Shown here: piece after piece, positions 1 to 8,605 of the stretch | Position numbering within the stretch: the first letter of the stretch is position 1 | Layout of the letters: the number at the start of each line of letters is the position of its first letter | NCBI GenBank assembly: GCA_016719885.1 | Contig: JADJYF010000026.1 | Coordinates: forward strand, 124,001 to 188,000 | DNA from: Pseudomonadota bacterium | Lineage (GTDB): Bacteria; Pseudomonadota; Gammaproteobacteria; Ga0077536 | Reading direction: 5' to 3' | DNA: 64,000 nucleotides | Notes under the pieces: model-generated | What the model was told of the DNA's origin: nothing | The model's input: only the letters and a program-made list of their open reading frames with translations | Databases searched by the model: none | Program-made: the position numbers and the translations under genes

Positions 1-1772
1 GCCTCGTAGTCGAGGTCCAGCATGGAGACGGCCAGGCGCTCGCGCCAATGGTCCATCAGCCGCCGGTAGCCGACATAGGCCTCGGCCAGGCTGTCGAGGT
101 CATAGGAATAGGGATGGCTGCCGGCCAGGTCGCGAGTGAATATTGAGTGGCAGGTGGCGAGCGGTTCGCGGCGGCAGTGAATCACCCGGGCGTGCGGGAA
201 CAGCGCCGCGATGACGCCTAGATACAGGAAGTTGTACGGCATCTTGTCGGTCACGCGTAGCGCGCGCGGGTCGCGCGCCGCGAGCAGGGCCAGGTAGCGC
301 GGCGCGAGCTGACCCATCTCGGCAAGACGTCGCGCGAGGCCGCGCGGATAGCCGCTGCCGTGCCCGTCACGACGCACCAAGGCCGGCACCTGGGCGGGAA
401 AGAACACCAGTTCGCCGGCGCCATGGACATCGGAGTGGCTGGCGACGATCTGTTCGACCAGGGTCGTGCCCGCGCGCGGCATGCCGAGGATGAACACCGG
501 CCGTTCGCTGGGATCGGCGAGGTTCGCGGCCCGGCGCATGAAATCCTCGGAAAAGGTCTCGATGACGGCGTTGATGAAATCGCGCTGGCCGGCGCGATCG
601 AAAGGCACTTCCTGTCGACGCAGAGCGTTCGCCGCACTGAAACTGGCGAACGCGGCGCCGTAGTCGCCGCGGCGGTCGCGCAATCGGCCTTGCGCGAACA
701 GCAATTGGCTGCGTGCGCCGGGCGCGGCCTGGGACACGAGCGCGGCGTCGATGCGTCGCTCGAGATCCTCGGCTTCGTCATCGTCGCCGACCATTTCCGC
801 CAGGTTGCGCAGCGCTTCCGCGTGTCCGGGCGCGAGCGCCAGGGCGCGCCCGAAGGCCCGACGCGCAGCGTCCGCCTCGCCCCGCGCGCCCAGCGCCATG
901 CCAACGTGGTTGGCATGCTGGGGATTGTCCGGCGCCAGGTTCTCGGCCGCCTGGAAGCTCGCGGCCGCCTCCTCCACCTGGCCGAGGCTGAACTGCACCA
1001 GGCCCAACTGATCGCGCAGACCCGCGCCGTCGGGCGCAAGGCTGGCGGCACGCGCCAGCGCCTCGGCCGCGCCCTCCAGGTCGCCGGCGCGCCGCTGGCA
1101 CAGCGCCAGCAATTCCCAGGCCGACCACGGTGTATCGTCCAGCGCCAGCGCGCGCCGGCAGGCGGCGATGGCTTGTTCGACGCGCCCGGCGCCGGCCAAG
1201 GCCCGCGCCAGGCCGAGCTGACCGGGCGCGAAACGCGGCGCGAGCTGCGTGACCTTGTGCAGGAACTGCGCCGCTTCATCCATGCGCCCCGCTTCGAACA
1301 GCAGGTTGCCAAGATTGTTGGCGGCATCGACGTAGTCGGCGCGCTGGCGCAGGGCCGCGCGGTAATGCTTCTCGGCGACCGCGTTCTGTCCCTCGGCGAG
1401 GCAGGCGTTGCCACAGTTGAAATGCGCTTCGGGAAAACGCGCGCGCGCCGCCAGCGCCCGTTCGAACAGCGGTCGCGCCGCCGCCGCGTCGCCGGTCGAC
1501 ATCAGGGCCATGCCGAGATTGTTGTTGAGATCGGCGTCGCCGGGCGTGTGGTTCACGGCTTCGCGCAGCAGTTGAATGCCGGCCGTGAGGTTGCCGCTCT
1601 GGCAGGCGATGACGCCCAGCGCGCCGACGGCGGCGGCATGGGAAGGATCGCGGCGCAGGATCTCGCGGTAGAGGTACTCGGCCTGGCGCAGATCACCCGC
1701 CGCGTGCAGGCGCTGCGCGTTGTCGAACAAGGGCTGCGTGCCGAGCGCGGCCTCGTGCGGGGGCAGGGTCAT
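1..1772 (-). CDS. TPR-repeat sulfotransferase family protein (3' end outside window)
   Basis: The minus-strand frame from the ATG at 1772 stays open to the window edge (about 590 codons visible), so the C-terminus is missing. Residues about 10-340 are tandem tetratricopeptide repeats, for example A-DLNNNLGMAL and YVDAANNLGNLLFEAG. The second part is a Sulfotransfer_3-type domain. Its 5'-phosphosulfate-binding loop ILGMPRAGTTLVEQ lies at residues about 427-440, and the downstream stretch ARVIHCRREP-ATCHS fits the 3'-phosphate-binding region. The family transfers sulfate from PAPS; here the acceptor is unknown. The gene begins only 18 bases after the MoaD-like gene on the same strand, so it may be read through from the aor operon, though nothing links it biochemically to aldehyde oxidation. 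Confidence 0.85.
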   Translation of the reverse strand, partial: MTLPPHEAALGTQPLFDNAQRLHAAGDLRQAEYLYREILRRDPSHAAAVGALGVIACQSGNLTAGIQLLREAVNHTPGDADLNNNLGMALMSTGDAAAARPLFERALAARARFPEAHFNCGNACLAEGQNAVAEKHYRAALRQRADYVDAANNLGNLLFEAGRMDEAAQFLHKVTQLAPRFAPGQLGLARALAGAGRVEQAIAACRRALALDDTPWSAWELLALCQRRAGDLEGAAEALARAASLAPDGAGLRDQLGLVQFSLGQVEEAAASFQAAENLAPDNPQHANHVGMALGARGEADAARRAFGRALALAPGHAEALRNLAEMVGDDDEAEDLERRIDAALVSQAAPGARSQLLFAQGRLRDRRGDYGAAFASFSAANALRRQEVPFDRAGQRDFINAVIETFSEDFMRRAANLADPSERPVFILGMPRAGTTLVEQIVASHSDVHGAGELVFFPAQVPALVRRDGHGSGYPRGLARRLAEMGQLAPRYLALLAARDPRALRVTDKMPYNFLYLGVIAALFPHARVIHCRREPLATCHSIFTRDLAGSHPYSYDLDSLAEAYVGYRRLMDHWRERLAVSMLDLDYE

Positions 1773-1790
1773 GGGTCTCGCGGTGGCGCG

Positions 1791-2042
1791 TCAGCCGCCC
1801 GCCACCGGCGGCCAGATGGCAAGTGCGTCGCCGGCTTTCAGCATGGGACGGTCGCGATCTTCGGGCTCGACGTACAGGCCATTGATCAGGATGAGGTGGG
1901 CCGACGGGCGCGGCACATGGAAGCGGTCGATGACCTCGTGCACCGTGGTGTCGGGGTCGACATCGATCTCGACGATATTGCGGACTGCGTCACTGGGCAG
2001 ATACTGCGCCAGCGACGCGAACAATTTGAATGTGATCTTCAC
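1791..2042 (-). CDS. MoaD/ThiS-like ubiquitin-fold sulfur carrier, tungsten/molybdenum cofactor type
   Basis: An 83-residue protein of the beta-grasp MoaD/ThiS superfamily that ends in the diagnostic PVAGG, whose terminal Gly-Gly is thiocarboxylated and supplies the dithiolene sulfur of pyranopterin. I chose the GTG at 2042 because it makes the protein begin MKITFKLFASL, typical of MoaD; an in-frame ATG lies six codons upstream at 2060. It follows the AorC-like oxidoreductase by 75 bases on the same strand and is the fourth gene of the aor-like operon. Dedicated MoaD homologues commonly accompany tungsten aldehyde oxidoreductase genes, so I infer a role in metal-pterin assembly for the enzyme encoded at 3419-5269. 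ThiS also ends in GG, but no thiamine genes are nearby. Confidence 0.8.
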   Translation of the reverse strand: MKITFKLFASLAQYLPSDAVRNIVEIDVDPDTTVHEVIDRFHVPRPSAHLILINGLYVEPEDRDRPMLKAGDALAIWPPVAGG

Positions 2043-2117
2043 GCGCTGCTCTCGCCACACCGGCCAGCCGCGCTGGCGCGCGGTGCCGGCATGCTAACCG
2101 CATCGCGCCGCGCGATG

Positions 2118-3386
2118 CTACTTCAAGACGCCGGCGTTGAAACCGACCGCCTGGGTGCTGGCCAGGTAGGCTTCCATGATGCGCGTCGGATCGGCGACCA
2201 GCTTTTCTTTCCAGGCGCCGAGCCGGGTTTTGGTCTGGATGAGCCCACGCAGCACGCCGACATGCTGGGTCAGCCCGAGGCTGGTCGCGCCCACCAGCAC
2301 GTCATCCTCGAACTGCAGATTGAGATAGCGATACCGTTCGCGATTGAGCAGTTCCGCCGAGTCGCCGCCGGACTTGCCCATCCACAGGCCGAAGGAGCTC
2401 GAGATCAAGCCCAGCGTATCGAGCACGTTCATGTTGACGCAGCCGCGATGCACCGCGCCCTTCTGGCCCGCCATGTTGCGCGCCGCCAGCTGACCATGAT
2501 CGGCGGCGGTCGGTTGAATGGCCTGCACCGAGTACTCGCCGGTGGAGAAATCAATCCCCTGGGCGACGTCGCCGGCGGCGAAGATGTTCGCATCGTTGGT
2601 CTGCATCTGGCGATTGACGAGGATGCCCTGGTCGGTCGCGATGCCGCTGTCTTTCACGAGTTCGATGTTCGGCTTCACACCGGTCGCCGACACCACCAGG
2701 TCGACGTCGACCGTGGCGCCCGAGTTCAGCACCACGCGCAGCGCATTGCCGTGCTTCTCGATTGCGTCGACCTTGGTCGAGGTATGCACGGTGACGCCAT
2801 GTTCCTGGCACCAGTCCTTGATCATGTTGCCGGCGGTGTCGTTCATCATGCGCGGCACCATGCGGCCTTCCATCTCGACCACCGTCAAGGTCGCGCCGCT
2901 CTTGGCCAGCGCTTCGAGAATGATGCAGCCGATGAAGCCCGCGCCCATCAGCACCACGCGCGCGCCCGGCTTGGCGGTGGCGGCGATGCGGCGCGCATCG
3001 GCCAAGGTCCAGCACGAGGTCACACCGGGCAGATCGATGCCGGGAATGGGCGGCGACACCGGGCGCGAGCCGGTGGCGATGAGCAGCCTGTCGTAGGCGA
3101 GAGTCTCGCCGCCGGCGAGCGTGAGCTGGCGGGCAGCGCGGTCCAGTCCCGTCACGCGTTTTTGCATGACGCTGATATTGCGCCGCGCGAAATGATCGGC
3201 GGTCTTGCGCAGGTGGGTGCCCTGCTCGGCGATCTGCTTGATCAGGAAATACGGGATCGCCATGCGCGAGTACGGCGCTTCCGGCTCATCGCCGACCAGC
3301 GTGACGCTGGCGCTGGGTTGCAGTTTGCGCAGGGTCTCGGCGGCGATGACGCCCGACGGCCCGGCTCCAATCACGACATGTTGCAT
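2118..3386 (-). CDS. aorC: AorC-like FAD-dependent NAD(P)H oxidoreductase subunit
   Basis: A 422-residue pyridine-nucleotide-disulfide oxidoreductase family protein. The FAD-binding GAGPSG is at residues 7-12, ATGSRP at about 104-109, the NAD-binding GAGFIG at 148-153, ATGVKP near 234, and the second FAD motif FAAGDVAQ at about 269-276. It has no redox CxxC pair, so it is an NADH oxidase/nitrite-reductase-type flavoprotein rather than a disulfide reductase. The ATG at 3386 is preceded by CGGAG about 10 bases upstream; the open frame continues further 5' but into the end of the AOR gene. It starts 32 bases after the AOR stop. In the AorABC enzyme of Aromatoleum aromaticum such a subunit couples aldehyde oxidation to NAD+; the same role is inferred here. 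Confidence 0.85.
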   Translation of the reverse strand: MQHVVIGAGPSGVIAAETLRKLQPSASVTLVGDEPEAPYSRMAIPYFLIKQIAEQGTHLRKTADHFARRNISVMQKRVTGLDRAARQLTLAGGETLAYDRLLIATGSRPVSPPIPGIDLPGVTSCWTLADARRIAATAKPGARVVLMGAGFIGCIILEALAKSGATLTVVEMEGRMVPRMMNDTAGNMIKDWCQEHGVTVHTSTKVDAIEKHGNALRVVLNSGATVDVDLVVSATGVKPNIELVKDSGIATDQGILVNRQMQTNDANIFAAGDVAQGIDFSTGEYSVQAIQPTAADHGQLAARNMAGQKGAVHRGCVNMNVLDTLGLISSSFGLWMGKSGGDSAELLNRERYRYLNLQFEDDVLVGATSLGLTQHVGVLRGLIQTKTRLGAWKEKLVADPTRIMEAYLASTQAVGFNAGVLK

Positions 3387-3418
3387 GGCTGCTATGCTCC
3401 GGTGGCTCGCGGACGTGC

Positions 3419-5269
3419 TCAGACGCCCAGCCGCTTCAAGGTGTCGGCGGTCGGGCGCCCATCGGCGGTCCAGCCACGAATTTCGTAATACTGCGGCAGC
3501 ATTTCGTGGAGCCGGTTGACATGGCCCTTGGCCGGGCCGGTCTTGGCCGCATCCTTCAACAGGCGCTTGGGCAGCGTATCGTCGGCGGCCGTCAGGCCAG
3601 CGTCGAGATTGAACTGGCGCTCGAGGTTCCAGATCCGCTCGCCCGCCTCCAGCATGGTCTCGGGCGTCCAGCCGCCCTCGCAGGCGGCGTCGACCTGCGG
3701 CGCGATGTCGGCCAAGGTCCAGGCGAAGGTCGTGAACACGCACAGGCCGGTGGAGTCGACGGCGGCGGTGGCGTCCTGGAAGGCTTTCACCAACTCCGGC
3801 TTGCCCTCGGTCGAGAGCGGATCGGTCTTGACCGGTACGCCCATGATTTCCGACGACACGGTGTAGCTGCGCAGATGGCAGGCGCCGCGGTTGGAGGTGG
3901 CATAGGTCAGGCCCATGCCCTGGATGCCGCGCGGATCGTAGGCCGGGAATTCCTGGCCCTTGACCGTCATCGAGAGGTCCGGATGGCCGTACTTGGCGGT
4001 CAGGCGCTTGGAGCCGAGGCCGAGATCCTTGCCGAAGCCGGTGCCGGTCGCGACCAGTTCGGCGGCCTTGGTCAAAGCCTCGGCCGAGCCGAAACGCATC
4101 TCGATACCGCCGGTGTCCTTGGTGGTGATGGCACCGATGTCGAACAACTCCATGGCAGCGGCCACGGTCGAGCCGAACGAGATCGGGTCGAAGCCGTCTT
4201 CGTTGCAGATGAAATTTGCATAGGTCAGCGCGTCAAGATCATCCACGCCCGTATCACAGCCCAGTGCCCAGGCCGCTTCGTATTCGAGCCCGCCCGAGGC
4301 GCCCTTGTATTCGGGCTTGTTGCTGATCGTGTAGTGCTGGGGATCGATGGTCGAAATGCGCCCGCAGGCGATGGTGCAGCCGAAGCAGGCGGCATTGGTG
4401 ACGAGGTTCGGCTTGCCGTCGCTTTCGCGCGGCTCGTGCATGGCCTCCGCCGAGATCTTCGATGCGCCCTCGAACTGCACTTCGCGCATGTTGCGCGTCG
4501 GCATGGCGCCCACTTCGTTGATGACGTTCATCAGGACCTGCGTGCCCATGGTCGGCAGGCCGATGCCGGTCACCGCGTTGTCCTTCAGCACCTTCTTGCC
4601 GACCGCGGCGGCGTTCATGAACGACTTGAAATCGCGCACGCCACCGACACCCAGCGTGCCGCGGATGGCGACCGCCTTGAGATTCTTCGATGCCATCACC
4701 GTGCCGACGCCGGAGCGGCCGGCGGCGCGGTGCTTGTCGTTGACGACGCCCGCGTACAAACAGCCTTCCTCGGCGGCACGCCCGACGCAGGCCACGCGCA
4801 GCAGCGGGTCCTGGTGAGTGGTGTGGATGATGTCGTCGGTCTCCCACACCGACTTGCCCCACAACGCCTCGGCCGACAGCAGTTGGGCCTGGTCATTCTC
4901 CAGCAGCAGGTAGACGGGTTTCGGCGACTTGCCCTCGAAGATGATCATGTCCCAACCGGCGGCCTTTAATTCCGCGCCGATGAAACCACCGGAATTGGAG
5001 CAGGCGATGGCGCCGGTCAGCGGGCTCTTGGTGATAACCGAATAGCGGCCGGCGGTGGCGGCCATGGTGCCGGTCAGGGGGCCGGTGGCCATGATCAGCT
5101 TGTTGCCGGGCGCCAGCGCATCGACCTTGGGGTCGATTTCGGCGCACAGGTACTTGGTCGCCAGACCGCGCTGACCGATGTACTTCAGCGCCCACTCCAT
5201 GTTCAGCGGCTCGGACACACAGGTGCCGGCGGTCAGGTCAACGCGCAGTAATTTTCTTTGCCATGCCAT
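3419..5269 (-). CDS. aorB: Tungsten-dependent aldehyde ferredoxin oxidoreductase catalytic subunit
   Basis: A 616-residue protein with the full AOR-family layout. The N-terminal pterin-binding domain carries GRYSVITKSPLTG at residues 74-86 and GVGTVMASKNLKAV at 187-200. The [4Fe-4S] ligands are C295, C298 and C302 (CFGCTIAC) plus C510 (STGLC). Residues matching the catalytic Glu (GLEYEAAWALG, 328-338) and His (ACHLRSY, H465) of Pyrococcus AOR are present. The family oxidises aldehydes to carboxylic acids with a W-bispyranopterin cofactor. Start ATG at 5269 has GGGAG nearby. It lies between the multi-[4Fe-4S] and FAD subunits, giving aorA-aorB-aorC order as in the heterotrimeric NAD-linked enzyme of Aromatoleum. 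The alternative, BamB of class II benzoyl-CoA reductase, is less likely because no other bam subunits are present. Confidence 0.93.
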   Translation of the reverse strand: MAWQRKLLRVDLTAGTCVSEPLNMEWALKYIGQRGLATKYLCAEIDPKVDALAPGNKLIMATGPLTGTMAATAGRYSVITKSPLTGAIACSNSGGFIGAELKAAGWDMIIFEGKSPKPVYLLLENDQAQLLSAEALWGKSVWETDDIIHTTHQDPLLRVACVGRAAEEGCLYAGVVNDKHRAAGRSGVGTVMASKNLKAVAIRGTLGVGGVRDFKSFMNAAAVGKKVLKDNAVTGIGLPTMGTQVLMNVINEVGAMPTRNMREVQFEGASKISAEAMHEPRESDGKPNLVTNAACFGCTIACGRISTIDPQHYTISNKPEYKGASGGLEYEAAWALGCDTGVDDLDALTYANFICNEDGFDPISFGSTVAAAMELFDIGAITTKDTGGIEMRFGSAEALTKAAELVATGTGFGKDLGLGSKRLTAKYGHPDLSMTVKGQEFPAYDPRGIQGMGLTYATSNRGACHLRSYTVSSEIMGVPVKTDPLSTEGKPELVKAFQDATAAVDSTGLCVFTTFAWTLADIAPQVDAACEGGWTPETMLEAGERIWNLERQFNLDAGLTAADDTLPKRLLKDAAKTGPAKGHVNRLHEMLPQYYEIRGWTADGRPTADTLKRLGV

Positions 5270-5290
5270 GGTGCGAGTCTCCCGCCTGGA

Positions 5291-5758
5291 TCAAGCCTTG
5301 GGAATCGATTGCGCGGCGTGGGCGCGCATGCGCTCGAGGCCGGTGTGTTCGGCGTCGACATAGGTGATGGCGCCCGTCGGGCAGGCGCTGGCGCAGGCCG
5401 GGTCGCCGCCACACAGGTCACACTTTGCCACCTTGCCGGTATCGGCGTTGTAATTCACGGTGCCGAACGGGCAGGCGATGGTGCACACCTTGCAGCCGAC
5501 GCACACGCTTTCGAGCACGTCCTTGGCGCCGGTGGCGGGATTGATGACGATCGCTTCCACCGGGCAGGCGTGCATGCACCAGGCTTCCGCGCACTGCGAG
5601 CAGGTGTAAGGGGCGAAGCGGCCCTCGTCGTGGAAATTGAAGACCTTGATACGCGACTTGGAGGGATTGAACACCCCCTCGTTCTCAAACGAACACGCCA
5701 TCTCGCACTGCAGACAGCCGGTGCACTTTTCAGGTTCGAGTTGCAGCGCCTTGAGCAT
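5291..5758 (-). CDS. aorA: AorA-like polyferredoxin subunit with four [4Fe-4S] sites
   Basis: A 155-residue protein with 16 cysteines in four clusters: C12/15/18/22, C53/56/61/65, C86/89/92/96 and C113/116/122/126. This is the DMSO-reductase-type (HycB/DmsB-like) electron-transfer fold with four [4Fe-4S] clusters. The start is ATG 5758, set by a strong AGGAGA Shine-Dalgarno a few bases upstream; longer frames lack one. It is the first gene of the operon, with its stop 21 bases before the AOR start. The size (about 17 kDa) and position match AorA of Aromatoleum aromaticum, which wires the tungsten subunit to the FAD subunit. The 285 bases upstream (5759-6043) separate it from a divergent gene and contain no gene I can support; they presumably hold both promoters, but I see no convincing -35/-10 pair. 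Confidence 0.9.
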   Translation of the reverse strand: MLKALQLEPEKCTGCLQCEMACSFENEGVFNPSKSRIKVFNFHDEGRFAPYTCSQCAEAWCMHACPVEAIVINPATGAKDVLESVCVGCKVCTIACPFGTVNYNADTGKVAKCDLCGGDPACASACPTGAITYVDAEHTGLERMRAHAAQSIPKA

Positions 5759-6043
5759 CAGGGTTCTCCTCGATTGCGCCCGTCCGCGACGGACCGCATT
5801 CCGAATGATCGAGGAGCGTGACACGCTCGCCGTCGTTGCCACCGACCCAGAGCCGGCCCTCGCTCTCCGACGCCACGCACCGAGTGCGCTCCCCTCGTGA
5901 ATTTTTCCCGTTGCCAGGCGCCTAACAGCGCAGGTATTGCTGCATCCTCGGATATAGAATGCCGAGCGCTCAAGAGCGGCTACGGGGCCGGCTCAGACTA
6001 GCGAGATTCCATCGAAAACACCAGACCGAGCCGCGCTGTAAAT

Positions 6044-6881
6044 ATGAACCGTCATCCCAGTCGCCATCGCCTACGTATCGGCCCACCCGCCGCCCTCATG
6101 GTCGTGGTTTTCGCCCTGCTCAGCAGCGCACCGTCGTGGGCCGCAACGCCGTTGACGGTGCGCATCGCCTTCATCGGGCCCGTCGACGGCGACGCCCACG
6201 CCGGGCGCCGCGCAGGGCATCAAGGAAGCCAATGCCCAGGGCAAGTTCCTCGGCCTCGATTACGAACTGGTAAGCAGCGCCGACGCCGATGCCGCCCTCG
6301 CCGCCCAGGCCAGCGCGGTGGTCGCGGATGCCGGAGCCGATGCCCTGCCGGCGCTGGCGACGGCGGTGCGCGGACTACCGGTCTTGAACGTGCACGCCGA
6401 GGACGACGCCCTGCGCACGCAGTGCATCGCCAATCTTTTCCACACCATCCCCAGCCAGGCCATGCGCGTCGACGCCCTCGCGCAATGGCGCAAGAAGCAG
6501 CCCGACAGCCACGCCGCGGCGCGCGCCTGGGACGCCGGCGCGGAAATGTACGCCGGCAGCCAGTTGAACAAGCGCTACAGCGACGGCGCGGGCCGCGCCA
6601 TGAACGACCATGCTTGGGCGGCGTGGGCGGCGGTCAAGCTCTTGTCCGATACCGTCGCGCGACTTCGTTCCGCCGAGCCCACCGCCCTGCTCGGCGCGCT
6701 GCGCAAGGATCTCGCCTTCGATGGCCAGAAAGGCGTGGACATGAGTTTTCGCGACAACGGCCAACTGCGACAGCCGCTGCTGCTGGTCGAAGACGGCAAG
6801 ATTGTCGGTGAAGCACCGGTGCGCGGCGTCGCCGCCAACGGCGATCTCGATTCCCTCGGTAATACGAGCTGTGCCAGGTAG
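6044..6881 (+). pseudogene. Periplasmic substrate-binding protein of the PQQ-dependent alcohol dehydrogenase system, frameshifted
   Basis: From ATG 6044 the reading frame gives a signal peptide ending SAPSWA and then TPLTVRIAFIGPVDGDAHAG. It is lost at the GGG at 6203-6205; removing one G restores a frame running to the stop at 6881, for a corrected length of about 278 residues. The C-terminal part (SFRDNGQLRQPLLLVEDGK) matches the ABC-type periplasmic binding proteins linked to PQQ alcohol dehydrogenases, which are normally near 390 residues. A central segment therefore seems absent as well. No ABC ATPase or permease is present here. It is 50 bases upstream of the PQQ-associated beta-propeller gene. 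The single-G change may be a sequencing error, given the corrupted stretch 2 kb away, or true decay. Confidence 0.7.
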
Positions 6882-6931
6882 GCCGGCCGCGCGACGCCTC
6901 AATCCCAGACATCCCCCAACGGAGTTACATC

Positions 6932-7876
6932 ATGCGCATTCCCGTTTTCGCCCTGCTGCTCGCCCTTGCGCTCGACTGCGTCGCGGCCAGCGGCCGGGTC
7001 TTCGTCACCAATGAGAAAGGCGACAGCGTCAGCGTCATCGATGCCAAGACCAATCAAGTCGTCAAGACCGTCGCCATCGGCAAGCGCCCGCGCGGCATCG
7101 GGCTTGCGCCGGACGGCAGCGCCATCTACGTCGCGGTCAGCGTCGACAACCAGATAGCGGTCATCGATCCGAACACGCTCGAGGTCAAGGGCCACTTCCC
7201 GAGCGGCGACGATCCCGAAGCGTTTGCCGTGCACAAGAACGGCAACATCTACATCTCCAACGAGAACGATGCCAAGGCCTCGGTCATCGACCCGCACACC
7301 GGCAAGCTGGTGACCGAGATCGAAGTCGGCATCGAGCCGGAAGGCGTCGCCATTTCGCCCGACGGCACGCGCGCCATTGTCACCAGCGAATCGACCAACA
7401 TGCTGCATATCATCGCCATCCCCGAGCACACGGTGGTCAACAGCATCCTGGTCGGCGCGCGGCCGCGTGCGGCGACGTTCAGCGCCGACGGCAAGCTCGC
7501 CTACGCCACTTCCGAAATTGGCGGCGAAGTGAAGAAGGTCGACGTCGCGAGCGGCACCATCCTCGGCAAGATGGCGCTCTCCGACGACCAGGCCAAACCC
7601 AAGGACATCCTGGTCAGCCGCGACGGCAAGCGCCTGTACGTGGCCGGCGGACGCGCCAACCGTGTATTCGTGCTGGACGCCAACTCCCTGGAAGTCATCA
7701 CCAGCGTGCCGGTCGGCAAACGCGTGTGGGGCCTCGCCCAATCGCGCGACGGTGCCCGCCTCTACAGCACCGACGGCGCCGACAACCAGGTCTCGGTAAT
7801 CGACACCAAGAACAACAGCGTCACGACCCGCATCCCGGTCGGCGAAGCGCCGTGGGGCATCGTCATCGACGACTGA
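6932..7876 (+). CDS. PQQ-dependent catabolism-associated YVTN beta-propeller protein
   Basis: A 314-residue protein with a signal peptide (residues 1-20, AxA-like region VAAS) followed by about seven YVTN/NHL-like blades. Each blade repeats a pattern such as VSVIDAKTNQVVKTVAIG and PRGIGLAPDG. CGGAG lies about 10 bases before the ATG. The family is exported to the periplasm and is found in clusters with PQQ alcohol dehydrogenases and the substrate-binding protein encoded just upstream. Its biochemical role is not established; a scaffold or chaperone for the quinoprotein or its substrate is an inference. The gene is intact, unlike the one before it. The next recognisable gene is the quinoprotein dehydrogenase beyond the damaged stretch. 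Confidence 0.88.
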   Translation: MRIPVFALLLALALDCVAASGRVFVTNEKGDSVSVIDAKTNQVVKTVAIGKRPRGIGLAPDGSAIYVAVSVDNQIAVIDPNTLEVKGHFPSGDDPEAFAVHKNGNIYISNENDAKASVIDPHTGKLVTEIEVGIEPEGVAISPDGTRAIVTSESTNMLHIIAIPEHTVVNSILVGARPRAATFSADGKLAYATSEIGGEVKKVDVASGTILGKMALSDDQAKPKDILVSRDGKRLYVAGGRANRVFVLDANSLEVITSVPVGKRVWGLAQSRDGARLYSTDGADNQVSVIDTKNNSVTTRIPVGEAPWGIVIDD

Positions 7877-7896
7877 GCGCGTCTAAATGTAGCCGT

Positions 7897-7920
7897 GCGT
7901 CAGCTTCCGTCGGCTGACGC
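7897..7920 (+). terminator. Hairpin 20 bases after the beta-propeller stop
   Basis: A perfect 8-bp inverted repeat, GCGTCAGC and GCTGACGC, with an 8-base loop, lies just downstream of the gene ending at 7876. There is no T-tract after it, so an intrinsic terminator is not proven; it could also stabilise the mRNA 3' end. Confidence 0.4.
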
Positions 7921-8129
7921 GCTGCTCCCGCGGCGCACGGCAGCCGATACCACTCGTGGTCCCGCCGAGATTCGCGCGCAAGCGCAATACTCGCTAGAGC
8001 TGGTCTCAAAATTATTCGCGGCCGCGTGTCGTGCGACGCATGCCTGTCAAGACGGCGCGCTTCGCGCGCACGCTCGCGCACCTGCGCCGCTCCCTGACAC
8101 CTTCAAGCCACGCCCGCCCAGGCAGCCAA

Positions 8130-8602
<473 letters not shown>

Positions 8603-8605
8603 TAA

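Noticed and set aside
1791..2042. ThiS (thiamine sulfur carrier) identity for the GG-ending protein
   Set aside because: No thiG or other thiamine genes nearby, and MoaD-like proteins are regular companions of tungsten oxidoreductases.
360..3488. Very long plus-strand open frame (over 1000 codons) opposite the sulfotransferase, MoaD and oxidoreductase genes
   Set aside because: High G+C leaves antisense frames open; the translation is low-complexity Arg/Ala/Gly/His-rich with no domain, while the minus strand encodes clear families.
3419..5758. Class II benzoyl-CoA reductase (BamBC) identity
   Set aside because: Only the catalytic and one Fe-S subunit would match; the AorC-like FAD subunit and lack of further bam genes favour an aldehyde oxidoreductase.
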